In this document: piece after piece, positions 41,166 through 53,003 of the stretch | How the letters are laid out: the number at the start of each line of letters is the position of its first letter | Numbering within the stretch: the first letter of the stretch is position 1 | Source: Enterobacillus tribolii | GTDB taxonomy: Bacteria; Pseudomonadota; Gammaproteobacteria; Enterobacterales; Enterobacteriaceae | Direction of reading: 5' to 3' | NCBI RefSeq assembly: GCF_003363015.1 | Contig: NZ_QRAP01000003.1 | Location: 62,001 to 126,000, forward strand | DNA: 64,000 bases | The notes under the pieces: model-generated | Databases searched by the model: none | What the model saw: only the letters and a program-made list of their open reading frames with translations | What the model was told of the DNA's origin: nothing | Program-made: the position numbers and the translations under genes

Positions 41166-41181
41166 CCGGCCCACGGGCCGG
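41166..41181 (+). terminator. GC-rich hairpin after the glgC paralogue
   Basis: CCGGCC and GGCCGG separated by CACG, 11 bases after the stop codon, with no T-run. This may end or stabilise the upstream transcript. The remaining 290 bases to glgB presumably carry the glgB promoter; I see no specific site in them. Confidence 0.45.
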
Positions 41182-41473
41182 GAGAAGCCGGATCTTTGTC
41201 TGAAAGTGCACGATTCGTTCAATACGTCATACTAAAGCTTACTATGCTTAAAATTGTGTCTAAATACTCATCACCGTTGCCTTCGCGGGCCGCGGCGGGG
41301 GAGCTGTGACGATTCGTGCCTTCAACCATAAACCTCTGCCTTTTCAGAGAGGCGTCACGAAACCAATTCCAAATGGCGGGCATGATGAGAGACAAGAAAG
41401 AATTACTGTCAACCCATTGATCAGTGATGATTTTGTTGGACTCATTTATGCTGTTAATTAAAGGAAGAATGCC

Positions 41474-43660
41474 ATGTCAGTACTTCCCAGCAGTACACTT
41501 ATTCAACAGCTACTCTCCGGGCACCATGCCGACCCTTTTTCCATCCTCGGCATGCATCAGACAGACGGCGGGCTGGTGGTTCGCGCCCTGATGCCTGACG
41601 CGACCCAAGTCCAGGTGATTGACAGCAAGAACCAGCGTGCCGTAGCAACCCTTGATCAAATCGATGACCGCGGCTTTTTCTGCGGCATTATTCCCCGGCG
41701 TAAAAACCCGTTCCGCTACTCGCTGCGCGTAACCTGGAGCGATCACACGCAAATTGTGGAAGATCCCTACCGCTTCGGCACCCTGCTCGGCGAAGTCGAC
41801 AACTGGCTGCTGAATGAGGGGACTCACCTGCGACCCTACGAACGCCTGGGCGCGCACCTGACCACCATTGACGATCTGGACGGCGTGGTTTTCGCCGTAT
41901 GGGCGCCCAACGCCCAGCGCGTGTCGGTGGTCGGCGACTTTAACTTCTGGGACGGGCGCCGCAACCCGATGCGCCTGCGCACTGAAAGCGGCATCTGGGA
42001 ACTGTTCATCCCCGGCGTGCACAGCGGCCAGCTCTATAAATATGAGCTGATTGACGTTCACGGCGTCACCCAGTTGAAGGCGGACCCTTACGCTTTCGAA
42101 GCGCAGATGCGCCCGGACACCGCGTCGCTGGTTGCGCCGCTGCCGAAGAAAGTGCCGCAAAACGCCAGGCGCCGCAGCGCTAACGATTTTAACGCGCCGA
42201 TTTCCGTTTACGAGGTGCATCTCGGTTCCTGGCGTCGCCACACCGACAACAACTTCTGGCTCAGCTATCAGGAGCTGGCCGATCAGTTGATTCCTTACGT
42301 GAAGGAAATGGGCTTCACCCATATTGAGCTGATGCCCATTAACGAGCACCCGTTTGACGCCTCGTGGGGTTACCAGCCGCTGGGTCTGTATGCGCCGACG
42401 CGCCGCTTCGGTACGCCTGCCGAGTTCCGCGCTTTCGTCGATGCGGCGCACAAGGCGGGCATCAACGTTCTGCTGGACTGGGTTCCCGGCCACTTCCCCA
42501 GCGACACCTGGGGGCTGGCGCAGTTCGACGGTACGGCGCTGTATGAATACGCCGACCCGCGCGAAGGGTACCACCAGGACTGGAATACGCTGATCTACAA
42601 CTACGGCCGCTATGAAGTGCGCAACTTCCTCGCCGGCAACGCGCTTTACTGGATGGAACGCTACGGCATCGACGGCCTGCGCGTAGACGCAGTCGCCTCC
42701 ATTATCTACCGCGATTACAGCCGCGCCGAAGGCGAGTGGGTGCCCAACTGCTTCGGCGGCAACCAGAACCTGGAAGCCATTGATTTCCTGCGTTATACCA
42801 ACCAAACCATCGGCCAGCAACGGCCGGGGGCCATCACCGTTGCAGAGGAGTCCACCGACTTCGCCGGCGTGACCCTGCCGCCGGAAAACAATGGCCTCGG
42901 CTTCCACTACAAGTGGAACATGGGCTGGATGCACGACACCCTGGACTACATGAAGCAGGACCCGGTGCACCGCAAATACCACCACAACAAGATGACCTTC
43001 GGCCTGCTGTACGCCTGGAGCGAAAACTTCGTGCTGGCGCTGTCCCATGACGAAGTGGTGCACGGCAAAGGTTCGCTGCTGGACAAAATGCCCGGCGACG
43101 CCTGGCAGAAGTTCGCCAACCTGCGCGCTTACTACGGCTTTATGTGGGCGCACCCCGGCAAAAAGCTGATGTTCATGGGCGGCGAATTCGCTCAGGGCCG
43201 CGAGTGGAACCACGACAGCAGCCTCGACTGGCACCTGCTGGAAGGCGGCGACAACTGGCACCACGGCGTGCAGCGCCTGGTGCGCGATCTGAACTTCTGC
43301 TATCGCGAGCAAACCGCGCTGCACCGCCTGGATTGCGATCCGGCCGGGTTCAGCTGGCGGGTGGTTGACGATAATGAAAACTCAGTTTTCGCCTTCGTGC
43401 GCCGTGATGAAGAAGGCAACGAAGTGCTGGTGGTCAGCAACTTTACGCCGGTTCCGCGCCATCATTACCGTATCGGCGTGGAGCATCCGGGCAGCTACAG
43501 CGAAATTCTCAACACCGATTCACACTATTACCACGGCAGCAACATGGGTAATCAGGGCGGAATCGAGAGCCAGCCCATCGGCAGCCATCAGTGTCCGCAC
43601 TCGATTGAACTGACCGTACCGCCGCTGTGCACCCTTTATCTGAAGAGAGAACCTGCTTAA
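41474..43660 (+). CDS. glgB: 1,4-alpha-glucan branching enzyme GlgB
   Basis: A 728-residue GH13 enzyme introducing alpha-1,6 branches into glycogen. An N-terminal carbohydrate-binding region (residues 1-220) precedes the catalytic barrel with [16 protein letters not shown] (nucleophile Asp), TVAEESTDF (acid/base Glu) and [14 protein letters not shown] (stabilising Asp). The length equals that of E. coli GlgB. Its stop overlaps the glgX start (TAATG). Confidence 0.97.
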   Translation: MSVLPSSTLIQQLLSGHHADPFSILGMHQTDGGLVVRALMPDATQVQVIDSKNQRAVATLDQIDDRGFFCGIIPRRKNPFRYSLRVTWSDHTQIVEDPYRFGTLLGEVDNWLLNEGTHLRPYERLGAHLTTIDDLDGVVFAVWAPNAQRVSVVGDFNFWDGRRNPMRLRTESGIWELFIPGVHSGQLYKYELIDVHGVTQLKADPYAFEAQMRPDTASLVAPLPKKVPQNARRRSANDFNAPISVYEVHLGSWRRHTDNNFWLSYQELADQLIPYVKEMGFTHIELMPINEHPFDASWGYQPLGLYAPTRRFGTPAEFRAFVDAAHKAGINVLLDWVPGHFPSDTWGLAQFDGTALYEYADPREGYHQDWNTLIYNYGRYEVRNFLAGNALYWMERYGIDGLRVDAVASIIYRDYSRAEGEWVPNCFGGNQNLEAIDFLRYTNQTIGQQRPGAITVAEESTDFAGVTLPPENNGLGFHYKWNMGWMHDTLDYMKQDPVHRKYHHNKMTFGLLYAWSENFVLALSHDEVVHGKGSLLDKMPGDAWQKFANLRAYYGFMWAHPGKKLMFMGGEFAQGREWNHDSSLDWHLLEGGDNWHHGVQRLVRDLNFCYREQTALHRLDCDPAGFSWRVVDDNENSVFAFVRRDEEGNEVLVVSNFTPVPRHHYRIGVEHPGSYSEILNTDSHYYHGSNMGNQGGIESQPIGSHQCPHSIELTVPPLCTLYLKREPA

Positions 43661-45639
43661 TGCTGAAACCCGGTAGATCTGGCCCGCTGGGCGCCCACGT
43701 CACGTCGCAGGGAATTAACTTCGCCCTGCACTCCTCTCATGCGGAACGCGTCGAACTGTGCCTGTTCGACGACGACGGGCGTCAGCGTTGCATTGATTTA
43801 CCCGCACGCAGCGGTGATGTCTGGCACGGTCTGTTGCCGGAAGGCAAGGCCGGCCAGCAATACGGTTACCGGGTCTACGGCCCGTGGAACCCGGCTGCCG
43901 GCCACCGTTTCAACCCGGCGAAGCTGCTGATCGACCCCTATGCGCGGGCGCTCAGCGGCAGCCTGCCCGCAGATGACCGTCTGTGCGGCGGCGAGGCGCA
44001 GCCGGACCCGAACGACACCCGCGACGTCACCCCGCGCGCCATCGTAATTGACGAGCCTTATGACTGGCAGAACGACGCCTCCCCGGCCATCTCCTGGGGA
44101 GAAACCGTCATCTATGAAGCACACGTCAAAGGGCTGACGCAGCAACACCCCGGCATTCCCGCGGAGCTGCGCGGCACCTACGCCGCGCTGGGGCATCCGG
44201 TAATGATCGACTACCTCAGCAAGCTGGGCGTCACCACGCTGGAGCTGCTGCCGGTGCAGCAGCACGCCGATGAGCCGCGTCTGCAACGGCTGGGGTTGAG
44301 TAATTATTGGGGCTATAACGTGCTGGCCCCGTTCAGCGTAGAGCCGGACTTTCACTCCGGCCGCGCCGGCACCACGCCGCTGAGCGAATTCCGCGATGCG
44401 GTGAAGGCGCTGCACAAGGCGGGGATTGAAGTCCTCCTCGACGTGGTCTTCAACCACACCGCGGAGCTGGACGAACAGGGGCCGATGGTTTCCCTGCGCG
44501 GCATTGATAACCGCAGTTACTACTGGATGAACGACGACGGCCAGCTGGAAAACTGGACCGGCTGCGGCAACAGCCTGCGCCTCACCCAGCCGCACAGCGT
44601 GCAGTGGGTGATGGACTGCCTGCGTTACTGGGTGGAAGAGTGCCACGTGGACGGTTTCCGTTTCGATCTCGGCACCGTACTGGGCCGCATGCCCGACTTC
44701 AACCGCCATTCGCCGCTGTTTATCGCGCTGGCGCAGGACCCGGTGCTGTCACGCTGCAAGCTGATCGCAGAACCCTGGGACATTGGCCCCGGCGGCTACC
44801 AGCTCGGCCAGTTCCCGCTGCCGTTTGGCGAGTGGAACGACCGTTTTCGCGACGACATGCGCAGCTTCTGGCTGAGCGACGGCCTGTCGCGCGGCGCGTT
44901 CGCCGCCCGCTTCGCCGCCTCCAGCGAACTGTTTCGCCACCATTATCGCGCGCCGTCCGCCGGCGTTAACGCCATTACCACGCACGACGGCTTTACGTTG
45001 CGCGATCTGGTCAGCTTTAACCAGAAACATAACCAGGACAACGGGGAAGATAACCGCGACGGCACCGACAACAACCACAGCAACAACCACGGCGCGGAAG
45101 GCATCGACGCCGGGGCGGAAATTCAGCGCCGCCGCAGCGCCAGCCAGCGGGCCTTGCTGGCCACCCTGCTGCTGGCACAGGGTACGCCGTTGCTGCTGGC
45201 CGGGGACGAACTGGGCAACAGCCAGCGCGGAAACAACAATGCTTACTGTCAGGACAACGAAATTACCTGGCTCGACTGGACCGGCGCGGATGAGGAACTG
45301 ACCCGTTATACCGCGGCGCTGATCGCGCTGCGTAAACGGATACCGGCCCTGAGCGGGGATATGTGGTGGGATGAGGGAGACGGAAACGTCGTCTGGCTGA
45401 ACGCCGACGCCGCGGCATTGACGCCGCAGGAATGGCAAGACGGAGAGAAACACCCGTTGCTGATTCAGCTTTCGGGGAACTGGCTCATCGCCGTTAACGG
45501 CAGCGGGCACGACCGGGATATCCGTCTGCCCGCGGGCAACTGGCATGCAGAAGCGCCTTTCGGCGCGCTGACGCCGGCTGAAGAGAAAGGCCGCTGGCAG
45601 TTGCCTGCCCGCAGCGTTTGCGTCATGCGGAATTCCTGA
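43660..45639 (+). CDS. glgX: Glycogen debranching enzyme GlgX
   Basis: A 659-residue isoamylase-type GH13 enzyme that removes short side chains left by the phosphorylase. Catalytic segments are [29 protein letters not shown] and [20 protein letters not shown]. The start [14 protein letters not shown] overlaps the glgB stop by one base; an upstream in-frame ATG would lie deep inside glgB. Confidence 0.97.
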   Translation: MLKPGRSGPLGAHVTSQGINFALHSSHAERVELCLFDDDGRQRCIDLPARSGDVWHGLLPEGKAGQQYGYRVYGPWNPAAGHRFNPAKLLIDPYARALSGSLPADDRLCGGEAQPDPNDTRDVTPRAIVIDEPYDWQNDASPAISWGETVIYEAHVKGLTQQHPGIPAELRGTYAALGHPVMIDYLSKLGVTTLELLPVQQHADEPRLQRLGLSNYWGYNVLAPFSVEPDFHSGRAGTTPLSEFRDAVKALHKAGIEVLLDVVFNHTAELDEQGPMVSLRGIDNRSYYWMNDDGQLENWTGCGNSLRLTQPHSVQWVMDCLRYWVEECHVDGFRFDLGTVLGRMPDFNRHSPLFIALAQDPVLSRCKLIAEPWDIGPGGYQLGQFPLPFGEWNDRFRDDMRSFWLSDGLSRGAFAARFAASSELFRHHYRAPSAGVNAITTHDGFTLRDLVSFNQKHNQDNGEDNRDGTDNNHSNNHGAEGIDAGAEIQRRRSASQRALLATLLLAQGTPLLLAGDELGNSQRGNNNAYCQDNEITWLDWTGADEELTRYTAALIALRKRIPALSGDMWWDEGDGNVVWLNADAAALTPQEWQDGEKHPLLIQLSGNWLIAVNGSGHDRDIRLPAGNWHAEAPFGALTPAEEKGRWQLPARSVCVMRNS

Positions 45640-45693
45640 CACTTTTTCGGCGTATGGGCTTCCAGGCGCCATATTTATGACAAGGAGTAAGAG

Positions 45694-46971
45694 ATGGTTA
45701 CGTCAGTCAATCAAGATCAACTTATGTTAGCCCGTCAGCTGCCGCAGAAGTCTGTGGCGCTGATTCTGGCGGGCGGGCGCGGCACGCGTCTGAAAGATCT
45801 CACGTTGACCCGCGCCAAGCCGGCCGTGCATTTCGGCGGAAAGTTCCGTATCGTCGATTTCGCACTGTCCAACTGCCTGAACTCCGGCATCCGGCGTATC
45901 GGCGTTATCACCCAATACCAGTCTCACACCCTGGTGCAGCATATCCAGCGCGGCTGGTCATTCCTTAATGCCTCAATGGATGAGTTCGTCGATCTGCTGC
46001 CCGCCCAGCAACGTCCCGACACCGAACACTGGTATCGTGGCACCGCCGACGCCGTCAGCCAGAACCTGGACATTATCCGCCGTTACAAAGCCGAGTATGT
46101 GGTGATTCTGGCCGGTGACCATATCTACAAAATGGATTACTCGCGCATGCTGCTCGATCACGTGGAAAAAGGCGCTGAATGTACCGTCGCCTGTATTCCC
46201 GTCCCGCGCAGCGAGGCGCACGCCTTCGGCGTTATGGAAGTCTCCGACGACCATAAAATCCTGAAGTTCCTTGAGAAGCCTGAAAACCCGCCCGGCATGC
46301 CAGGCGACGACAATATGTCGCTGGCCTCTATGGGCATTTACGTTTTCAACGCCGAATACCTGTACCGGTTGCTGGAAGAAGACATGGCGCAGCCGGACTC
46401 CTGCCACGACTTCGGCCAGGATCTGATCCCGAAAATCACCGCGCAGGGCAAAGCCTGGGCGCACCCGTTCGGTATTTCCTGCGTCACCAACGCGCCTGAC
46501 GCCACGCCGTACTGGCGCGACGTGGGAACCCTGGACGCGTACTGGCATGCCAACCTGGATCTGGCCTCCGTCACGCCTGAGCTGGACATGTACGACAAGT
46601 CCTGGCCTATCCGCACTTACATGGAGTCCCTGCCGCCGGCCAAGTTCGTTCAGGACCGCTCCGGCAGCCACGGCATGACCATGAACTCGCTGGTTTCCGG
46701 CGGCTGCATCATCTCCGGTTCGGTGGTGGTGCACTCCGTGCTGTTCCCGCGCATCCGCGTTAACTCATTTTGTACCATCGATTCTTCGGTGCTGCTGCCG
46801 GAGGTTAACGTCGGGCGTTCCTGCCGCCTGCGGCGATGCATTATTGACCGCGCCTGCGTTTTGCCCGAAGGTACGGTTATCGGGGAGAACGCGGAAGAAG
46901 ACAGCCGGCGTTTTTACCGCTCGGAAGGCGGCATTGTATTAGTAACCCGCGAAATGTTGGCGCGACTGTGA
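45694..46971 (+). CDS. glgC: ADP-glucose pyrophosphorylase GlgC (canonical position)
   Basis: A 425-residue enzyme making ADP-glucose from ATP and glucose 1-phosphate, the committed step of glycogen synthesis. GGRGTRL is at 27-33, the catalytic Asp is in [11 protein letters not shown] and the beta-helix domain is complete. Relative to E. coli, Lys39 is replaced by Thr39 and the residue equivalent to Arg423 by Ala, and the last six residues are absent. Both replaced residues belong to the fructose 1,6-bisphosphate site, so weak or absent activation by that metabolite is likely. His46 and Arg52 are kept. CAAGGAGTAAG precedes the ATG. Confidence 0.97.
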   Translation: MVTSVNQDQLMLARQLPQKSVALILAGGRGTRLKDLTLTRAKPAVHFGGKFRIVDFALSNCLNSGIRRIGVITQYQSHTLVQHIQRGWSFLNASMDEFVDLLPAQQRPDTEHWYRGTADAVSQNLDIIRRYKAEYVVILAGDHIYKMDYSRMLLDHVEKGAECTVACIPVPRSEAHAFGVMEVSDDHKILKFLEKPENPPGMPGDDNMSLASMGIYVFNAEYLYRLLEEDMAQPDSCHDFGQDLIPKITAQGKAWAHPFGISCVTNAPDATPYWRDVGTLDAYWHANLDLASVTPELDMYDKSWPIRTYMESLPPAKFVQDRSGSHGMTMNSLVSGGCIISGSVVVHSVLFPRIRVNSFCTIDSSVLLPEVNVGRSCRLRRCIIDRACVLPEGTVIGENAEEDSRRFYRSEGGIVLVTREMLARL

Positions 46972-47010
46972 CCTTAACTCCCGAAATTCCGGGCTTGTAT
47001 AGGAGTGAAG

Positions 47011-48441
47011 ATGTACGTATTGCACGTTTGTTCTGAACTATTTCCGCTGTTGAAAACCGGCGGGCTGGCCGACGTGGTCGGCTCCATGCCCGCAGCGCAA
47101 ATTGCTCAGGGTGCCAACGTCCGTGTACTGCTGCCCGGTTTCCCGGCCATCAAGGCCGGTGTTCCCGACGCCCAGATTGTCACCACGATGGACACCTTCG
47201 CCGGACGCATTGCGTTGCGCTTCGGCTTTTATCAGGGCGTCGGCGTGTATATCATCGACGCCCCGCATCTGTATGACCGCCCCGGCAGTCCGTACCACGA
47301 TCAAAATCTCTACGCTTATCAGGACAATCACCGCCGTTTCGCCCTGCTGGGCTGGATGGGGGCGGAACTGGCGAGCGGCTGCGATCCGTACTGGCGCCCG
47401 GAAGTGGTGCATGCCCACGACTGGCATGCCGGGCTGGCGTGCGCCTATCTGGCCGCGCGCGGCCGGCCGTCCCGGTCGGTGTTTACCGTTCATAATCTGG
47501 CGTATCAGGGGATGTTTTCCGCCTCGCACCTGGATGAACTGCACATTCCCCGCGACTTTTTCCAGATGCACGGGCTTGAGTTCCACGGGCAGATCTCGTT
47601 CCTCAAGGCCGGGCTGTTTTATGCGGATCGCATCACCACCGTAAGCCCGACCTACGCGCGTGAAATCACGCAACCGGCTTACGGCTACGGCATGGAAGGT
47701 CTGTTGCAGCAGCGCGCCTGGGAGGGCCGGCTGGTCGGCATCCTCAACGGCGTTGATGAAGCGATCTGGGACCCGGCGACCGACAAGCTGATCACCAGCC
47801 ACTACGACCGCGACAACCTTAAGGCCAAGGCCGACAACAAGCGCCAGCTGCAATCCGCGATGGGGCTGGAGGTCGATCCCAGAAAACCAATATTTGCCGT
47901 CGTCAGCCGCCTGACCAGCCAGAAAGGGCTGGATTTGGCGCTGGAGGCGCTGCCCACCCTGCTGGAAGGCGGCGGGCAGTTAGTGCTGCTGGGCGCCGGC
48001 GACGCTATTCTTCAGGATGCTTTCCTCGCCGCGGCGGCGGAGTATCCGGGCCAGGTCGGCGTACAGATCGGTTATCACGAAGCATTTTCTCACCGGATCA
48101 TGGCCGGCGCCGACGTTATTATGGTGCCCAGTCGCTTTGAGCCTTGCGGGCTCACGCAACTTTATGGCCTGAAATACGGCACGCTGCCGCTGGTGCGGCA
48201 CACCGGCGGGCTGGCGGATACCGTGACCGACTGCGCGCTGGAAAACCTGGCGGACGGCTCCGCCAGCGGCTTCGTGTTCAGCGAAAGCAACGCGGCCGAT
48301 CTGTCTAACGCCATCCGCCGCGCCTTCGTGCTGTGGACGCGCCCGAACCTGTGGCGTTACGTGCAGCGCCAGGCAATGGCGAAAGACTTCAGCTGGCACG
48401 CCGCGTCGAAGCAATATCTGGAGCTTTACCGGCACATTTAA
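47011..48441 (+). CDS. glgA: Glycogen synthase GlgA
   Basis: A 476-residue GT5 glycosyltransferase that extends glycogen from ADP-glucose. The ADP-glucose-binding [10 protein letters not shown] motif is at residues 15-24, and the C-terminal catalytic region has [20 protein letters not shown]. The start [10 protein letters not shown] matches the family; a GTG six bases upstream overlaps the AGGAG ribosome site. It lies 39 bases after glgC. Confidence 0.97.
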   Translation: MYVLHVCSELFPLLKTGGLADVVGSMPAAQIAQGANVRVLLPGFPAIKAGVPDAQIVTTMDTFAGRIALRFGFYQGVGVYIIDAPHLYDRPGSPYHDQNLYAYQDNHRRFALLGWMGAELASGCDPYWRPEVVHAHDWHAGLACAYLAARGRPSRSVFTVHNLAYQGMFSASHLDELHIPRDFFQMHGLEFHGQISFLKAGLFYADRITTVSPTYAREITQPAYGYGMEGLLQQRAWEGRLVGILNGVDEAIWDPATDKLITSHYDRDNLKAKADNKRQLQSAMGLEVDPRKPIFAVVSRLTSQKGLDLALEALPTLLEGGGQLVLLGAGDAILQDAFLAAAAEYPGQVGVQIGYHEAFSHRIMAGADVIMVPSRFEPCGLTQLYGLKYGTLPLVRHTGGLADTVTDCALENLADGSASGFVFSESNAADLSNAIRRAFVLWTRPNLWRYVQRQAMAKDFSWHAASKQYLELYRHI

Positions 48442-48460
48442 CCGATGTCGCCGTTTTTTT

Positions 48461-48483
48461 CGGCCGCCCAGGAGGGGTGGCCG
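48461..48483 (+). terminator. Hairpin between glgA and glgP
   Basis: CGGCCGCCC (48461-48469) pairs with GGGTGGCCG (48475-48483), with one G-T pair, followed by GTTTTGGG. It lies 20 bases after glgA and could reduce readthrough to glgP. The remaining gap to 48687 holds another weak repeat, TTTTGC with GCAAAA, and probably a glgP promoter. Confidence 0.5.
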
Positions 48484-48687
48484 GTTTTGGGTAACGTCAT
48501 CGTTCCGACGTTATGATGTATACACTTAATCAGTCAGGCTGCGCCGGTGCGGCTGACGGATGTGCTCAGCCAACGGAGGGCAGCCTGAAAGATGACGTGT
48601 ATTAAACCAACACCCGGGCGTTTTGCAGGCACGGAGCCGCAAAAACGAAGGGTGTAGCATGATGCAAATTATCGGGGTGTACCTTTT

Positions 48688-51138
48688 ATGACTTCATCAC
48701 CGTTTAGCTATAACTCACCTGTCGTCAGCATTGAAGCGCTCAAGCATTCTATCGCTTACAAGCTGATGTTCACCGTTGGCAAGGATCCGTCCGTCGCCAA
48801 CCAACATGACTGGCTGAACGCAACGTTGTTTGCGGTACGGGACAGGATGGTCGAGCGCTGGTTACGTTCTACCCGTGCGCAATTTTCGCAGGACGTGCGA
48901 CAGGTTTATTACCTGTCCATGGAATTTCTGGTAGGGAGAACGCTCTCCAACGCGCTGTTGGCGATGGGGATTTACGACGAAATCAAGCAGGCTTTGGACG
49001 AAATGGGTCTGAGCCTGGATGAGTTGCTGGTTGAAGAGACCGACCCGGGGCTGGGCAACGGCGGTCTGGGCCGTCTGGCGGCCTGCTTCCTGGACTCTCT
49101 CGCCACGATGGCCCTGCCGGGCCGCGGTTACGGCATCCGTTACGAATACGGTATGTTCAAGCAGAACATCGTGAACGGCCAGCAGGCGGAATCGCCGGAT
49201 AACTGGCTGGAGTACGGCAACGCCTGGGAGTTTCCGCGCCACAATACCCGTTACAAGGTGCGCTTCGGCGGCCGTATCCAGCAGGAAGGCAACAAAACGA
49301 GCTGGCTGGAAACGGAAGAGATCATCGCGCAGGCGTACGATCAGATTATCCCCGGCTTCGACACCAACGCCACCAACACGCTGCGCCTGTGGTCAGCGCG
49401 CGCCAGTAACGAAATCAACCTGGGCAAATTCAACCAGGGCGACTATTTCGCCGCGGTGGAAGATAAAAACCATTCGGAAAACGTATCACGCGTGCTTTAC
49501 CCGGATGACTCCACCTACAGCGGGCGCGAACTGCGCCTGCGCCAGGAGTACTTCCTGGTGTCGGCCACCATCCAGGACATTTTCCACCGTCACTGGCAAA
49601 CACACCACACCTTAGACAACCTGGCCGATAAGATCGCCATTCACCTCAACGATACCCATCCGGTGTTGTCGATCCCTGAATTTATGCGCATCCTGATTGA
49701 TGAGCATGACTACGCGTGGGAAGACGCCTGGGACATCGTGGTGCAGGTGTTCTCCTACACCAACCATACCCTGATGAGCGAAGCGCTGGAAACCTGGCCG
49801 GTGGACATGCTCGGCAAGATCCTGCCGCGTCACCTGCAAATTATTTTCCAGATTAACGATCACTTCCTCAAACTGTTGCAGGCACAATACCCCGGCGACA
49901 ACGAACTGCTGGCGCGTGCGTCCATCATCGACGAAACCAACGGCCGCCGGGTACGTATGGCCTGGCTGGCGGTGATCGCCTGCCACAAGGTCAACGGCGT
50001 TTCCGCCCTGCACTCCGAGCTGATGGTGCAGTCGCTGTTTGCCGACTTCGCCCATGTGTTCCCCAACCGTTTCTGCAACAAGACCAACGGCGTTACGCCG
50101 CGCCGCTGGCTGGCGCTGGCGAATAAACCGTTGTCCGCCGTGCTGGATGAAAATATCGGTCAGATGTGGCGCACAAATCTGAGCCAGCTCAGCGAACTGA
50201 CGCCGCACATTGATTTCCCCAAATTTATCGCCGATGTGCGCGCCGCCAAGCTGGAGAACAAAAAACAGCTGGCGTTATATATCGCACAAGAGCTGAACGT
50301 GGTGCTCGATCCGCACGCGCTGTTCGACGTGCAGATCAAGCGTATTCACGAATACAAGCGTCAGTTGCTTAACGTGCTGCACGTGATCACCCACTACAAC
50401 CGTATCCTCAAAAATCCGGATGCCAACTGGACGCCGCGGGTGAAGATTTTTGCCGGTAAAGCCGCATCGGCTTACTACGCAGCCAAGCAGATCATTCATC
50501 TGATCAACGACGTCGCGAAGGTGATCAACGAAGATCCGCGGGTGAAGAATAAGCTGAAGGTGGTGTTTATCCCTAACTACAGCGTCAGCCTGGCGCAATT
50601 GATCATTCCGGCTGCCGATCTGTCCGAGCAAATCTCCCTGGCAGGCACCGAAGCTTCCGGTACCAGTAATATGAAGTTCGCCCTTAACGGCGCACTGACT
50701 ATCGGTACGCTGGACGGCGCCAACATTGAAATCCAGGAGCATGTGGGTGAGGAAAATATCTTCATCTTCGGCAACACGGCGGAGCAGGTTGAAGAGCTGC
50801 GCCGCAAGGGTTACAACCCGCGCCAGTACTACGAGCAGGACGAAGAACTGCGCGAAGTGCTGAACCAGATCGCCACCGGCGCTTTCAGCCCCGGCGATCC
50901 GAAGCGTTATACCAGCCTGTTCGATTCCCTGGTGAACTTCGGCGACCACTATCAGTTACTGGCGGATTACCGCAGCTATATCGACACGCAGGATAAAGTC
51001 GACGAGCTGTACCAAGATAAAGATGAGTGGACCCGCCGGGCGATGATTAACGTAGCCAACATGGGGTACTTCTCGTCTGACCGTACGATTCAGGAGTACG
51101 CGGATGAGATTTGGGGCATTGAGTCGGTAAAGCTGTAG
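48688..51138 (+). CDS. glgP: Glycogen phosphorylase GlgP
   Basis: An 816-residue phosphorylase degrading glycogen to glucose 1-phosphate. Active-site and cofactor segments are [20 protein letters not shown] and [19 protein letters not shown]. It is paralogous to MalP in this window but has a different N-terminus ([20 protein letters not shown]), as expected for GlgP. It is separated from glgA by 246 bases, more than other glg gaps, so it may have its own promoter. Confidence 0.97.
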   Translation: MTSSPFSYNSPVVSIEALKHSIAYKLMFTVGKDPSVANQHDWLNATLFAVRDRMVERWLRSTRAQFSQDVRQVYYLSMEFLVGRTLSNALLAMGIYDEIKQALDEMGLSLDELLVEETDPGLGNGGLGRLAACFLDSLATMALPGRGYGIRYEYGMFKQNIVNGQQAESPDNWLEYGNAWEFPRHNTRYKVRFGGRIQQEGNKTSWLETEEIIAQAYDQIIPGFDTNATNTLRLWSARASNEINLGKFNQGDYFAAVEDKNHSENVSRVLYPDDSTYSGRELRLRQEYFLVSATIQDIFHRHWQTHHTLDNLADKIAIHLNDTHPVLSIPEFMRILIDEHDYAWEDAWDIVVQVFSYTNHTLMSEALETWPVDMLGKILPRHLQIIFQINDHFLKLLQAQYPGDNELLARASIIDETNGRRVRMAWLAVIACHKVNGVSALHSELMVQSLFADFAHVFPNRFCNKTNGVTPRRWLALANKPLSAVLDENIGQMWRTNLSQLSELTPHIDFPKFIADVRAAKLENKKQLALYIAQELNVVLDPHALFDVQIKRIHEYKRQLLNVLHVITHYNRILKNPDANWTPRVKIFAGKAASAYYAAKQIIHLINDVAKVINEDPRVKNKLKVVFIPNYSVSLAQLIIPAADLSEQISLAGTEASGTSNMKFALNGALTIGTLDGANIEIQEHVGEENIFIFGNTAEQVEELRRKGYNPRQYYEQDEELREVLNQIATGAFSPGDPKRYTSLFDSLVNFGDHYQLLADYRSYIDTQDKVDELYQDKDEWTRRAMINVANMGYFSSDRTIQEYADEIWGIESVKL

Positions 51139-51162
51139 TCAGCAACAACGTTGGAAGTAATC

Positions 51163-51185
51163 GGGGATGACGCGCTGTCATCCCC
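51163..51185. terminator. Hairpin between convergent glgP and glpD
   Basis: GGGGATGAC (51163-51171) pairs with GTCATCCCC (51177-51185) around a five-base loop, in the 97-base gap between the two convergent genes. There is no T-run. Confidence 0.55.
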
Positions 51186-51235
51186 GTGGTCATACTGGCC
51201 CGCCGTTTTTTCCTCAGCGGCCAGGCAACCCTGCG

Positions 51236-52753
51236 CTAGTCACCCACCGCACGCAACACCACCTGGTCGCGGGTATGACGCTGCGCCAGCCACTGTGCGA
51301 CACGCTGCTGTTGCGCGTCATCCAGCCACATTCCCAGCTTGGTACGACGCCAGATAACGTCGTCGAGATCCACCGCCCATTCATGTTCCGTCAGGTAGCG
51401 CAGTTCCGCCTCGTACAGGTTGTGGCCGAAATGTTCCCCCAGCTCCGCCAGCGAGCCGGCGTCGCCAATCACCATTTCACAGCGGGTGCCGTAAGTCCGG
51501 GTGTAGCGGCGCGCCAGCGCCTCCGGCAGCCAGTTGAAGCGACGGCGCAGCCGGGCCGCGTAAGTATCACGATCGGTTTCCAGGTGGCCGCCCGGCAGAA
51601 TGCCGTTTTTGGTCCATGCCGGACCGCAGTTGTCGTAGTAGCGGGAAAGCTTCTCCAGCGCATGTTCCGCCAGCTTGCGGTAAGTGGTCAGCTTGCCGCC
51701 GAACACTGAAAGCAGCGGCGCCTTGCCGTTTTCGTCATGCACATCCAGCGTATAGTCGCGGGTGATGGCCTGCGGCGAGTCGGATTCATCGTCGCATAGC
51801 GGGCGCACGCCGGAGTAAGTCCAGACGATATCTTCACGCGTCAGCGGCTGTTTGAAATGATCGTTATAAACCTGAAGCAGATACTCCACTTCACTGTCAT
51901 CAATGTGCACATTATGCGCATCGCCGTGATATTCCACGTCGGTAGTACCAATGATCGAAAACTCATCCATCCAGGGAATGACGAAGACGATGCGGTGATC
52001 CTCATTTTGCAGAATGTAAGCCTGCGGCTGATGATGAACGCGCGGCACCACGATATGGCTGCCTTTAATCAGGCGGATACCGTAGGGAGACTTGAGCTGC
52101 AGCCCTTCATCAAACAGCTGCTTCACCCACGGTCCGGCGGCGTTGACCAGCCCGCGCGCCTTCCAGGTCAGCGTTTCACCGCTGTCCCGATCGCGCGCTT
52201 CCACGATCCACAGGCCGTTTTCGCGCCAGGCGCGGGTAACTTCCGTACGGGTACGCACTTCGCCGCCACGTTCCGTCACCTCCAGCGCGTTCAGCACCAC
52301 CAGCCGGGCATCATCCACCCAGCAGTCGGAATATTCGAATCCGCGCGTTAACGACGGTTGCAGCACCGAGTCCGCGCCAAAACGCAACCCACGGCTGGCC
52401 GGCAGGCTGGTGCGTTTACCCAGATGATCGTACAGGAACAGCCCGGCGCGAATCATCCAGGCCGGACGCAAATGGGGCTGATGCGGTAAACGAAAACGCA
52501 TCGGTGAAGTAATGTGCGGCGCCAGCTTCAGCAGCACCTCACGCTCGGCCAGCGCTTCGCTGACCAAACGAAACTCGTAGTGTTCCAGATAGCGCAGCCC
52601 GCCGTGAATCAGCTTAGAACTGGCGGATGACGTCGCACAGGCCAGATCCCGCGCCTCCAGCATCAGCACGGACAGCCCGCGTCCCGCCGCATCCGCAGCG
52701 ATCCCAGCACCATTAATGCCGCCACCGATAACGATCAAGTCTTTGGTTTCCAC
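51236..52753 (-). CDS. glpD: Aerobic glycerol-3-phosphate dehydrogenase GlpD
   Basis: A 505-residue membrane-associated flavoprotein oxidising glycerol 3-phosphate to dihydroxyacetone phosphate and reducing ubiquinone. The FAD-binding motif is VIGGGINGAGIAADAAGRGL near the N-terminus, and the family stretches SSASSKLIHGGLRYLEHYEF and SVFGGKLTTYRKLAEHALEK are present. The start is a GTG at 52753, chosen because alignment with E. coli GlpD begins at that residue and CTGGAGGG lies just upstream. An ATG 90 bases further up would add unrelated residues. A near-perfect GlpR operator lies 30 bases upstream. Confidence 0.96.
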   Translation of the reverse strand: METKDLIVIGGGINGAGIAADAAGRGLSVLMLEARDLACATSSASSKLIHGGLRYLEHYEFRLVSEALAEREVLLKLAPHITSPMRFRLPHQPHLRPAWMIRAGLFLYDHLGKRTSLPASRGLRFGADSVLQPSLTRGFEYSDCWVDDARLVVLNALEVTERGGEVRTRTEVTRAWRENGLWIVEARDRDSGETLTWKARGLVNAAGPWVKQLFDEGLQLKSPYGIRLIKGSHIVVPRVHHQPQAYILQNEDHRIVFVIPWMDEFSIIGTTDVEYHGDAHNVHIDDSEVEYLLQVYNDHFKQPLTREDIVWTYSGVRPLCDDESDSPQAITRDYTLDVHDENGKAPLLSVFGGKLTTYRKLAEHALEKLSRYYDNCGPAWTKNGILPGGHLETDRDTYAARLRRRFNWLPEALARRYTRTYGTRCEMVIGDAGSLAELGEHFGHNLYEAELRYLTEHEWAVDLDDVIWRRTKLGMWLDDAQQQRVAQWLAQRHTRDQVVLRAVGD

Positions 52754-52782
52754 GTGCCCTCCAGAGGTTCGGATCAAATAAT

Positions 52783-52802
52783 AATGTTCGTTTTCGAGCA
52801 TT
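52783..52802. promoter_or_regulatory. GlpR operator upstream of glpD
   Basis: AATGTTCGTTTTCGAGCATT fits the palindromic GlpR consensus WATGTTCGWTAWCGAACATW at most positions. Its place just upstream of glpD matches repression of glpD by GlpR. Confidence 0.85.
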
Positions 52803-53003
52803 ATTTTAATCACAAACAACCATAAGCGCCAGACGTTAACCAAATAAAAACATCATGCCGTTATTACTGTAACAATCGCGTGAGACGTGTTTTACACAGA
52901 AAAGAGAGGAAATACAGCAAGTACCAGAGGGAAGCCAGCGCACAACCGGCGAGGAAAGGCCCGGAGCGGGGGATGAAACAACGACCTCCCCCGCTCAAAA
53001 AGA

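Noticed and set aside
41510-43324. 604-codon antisense frame opposite glgB
   Set aside because: It is a shadow of glgB, which has all catalytic motifs on the plus strand.
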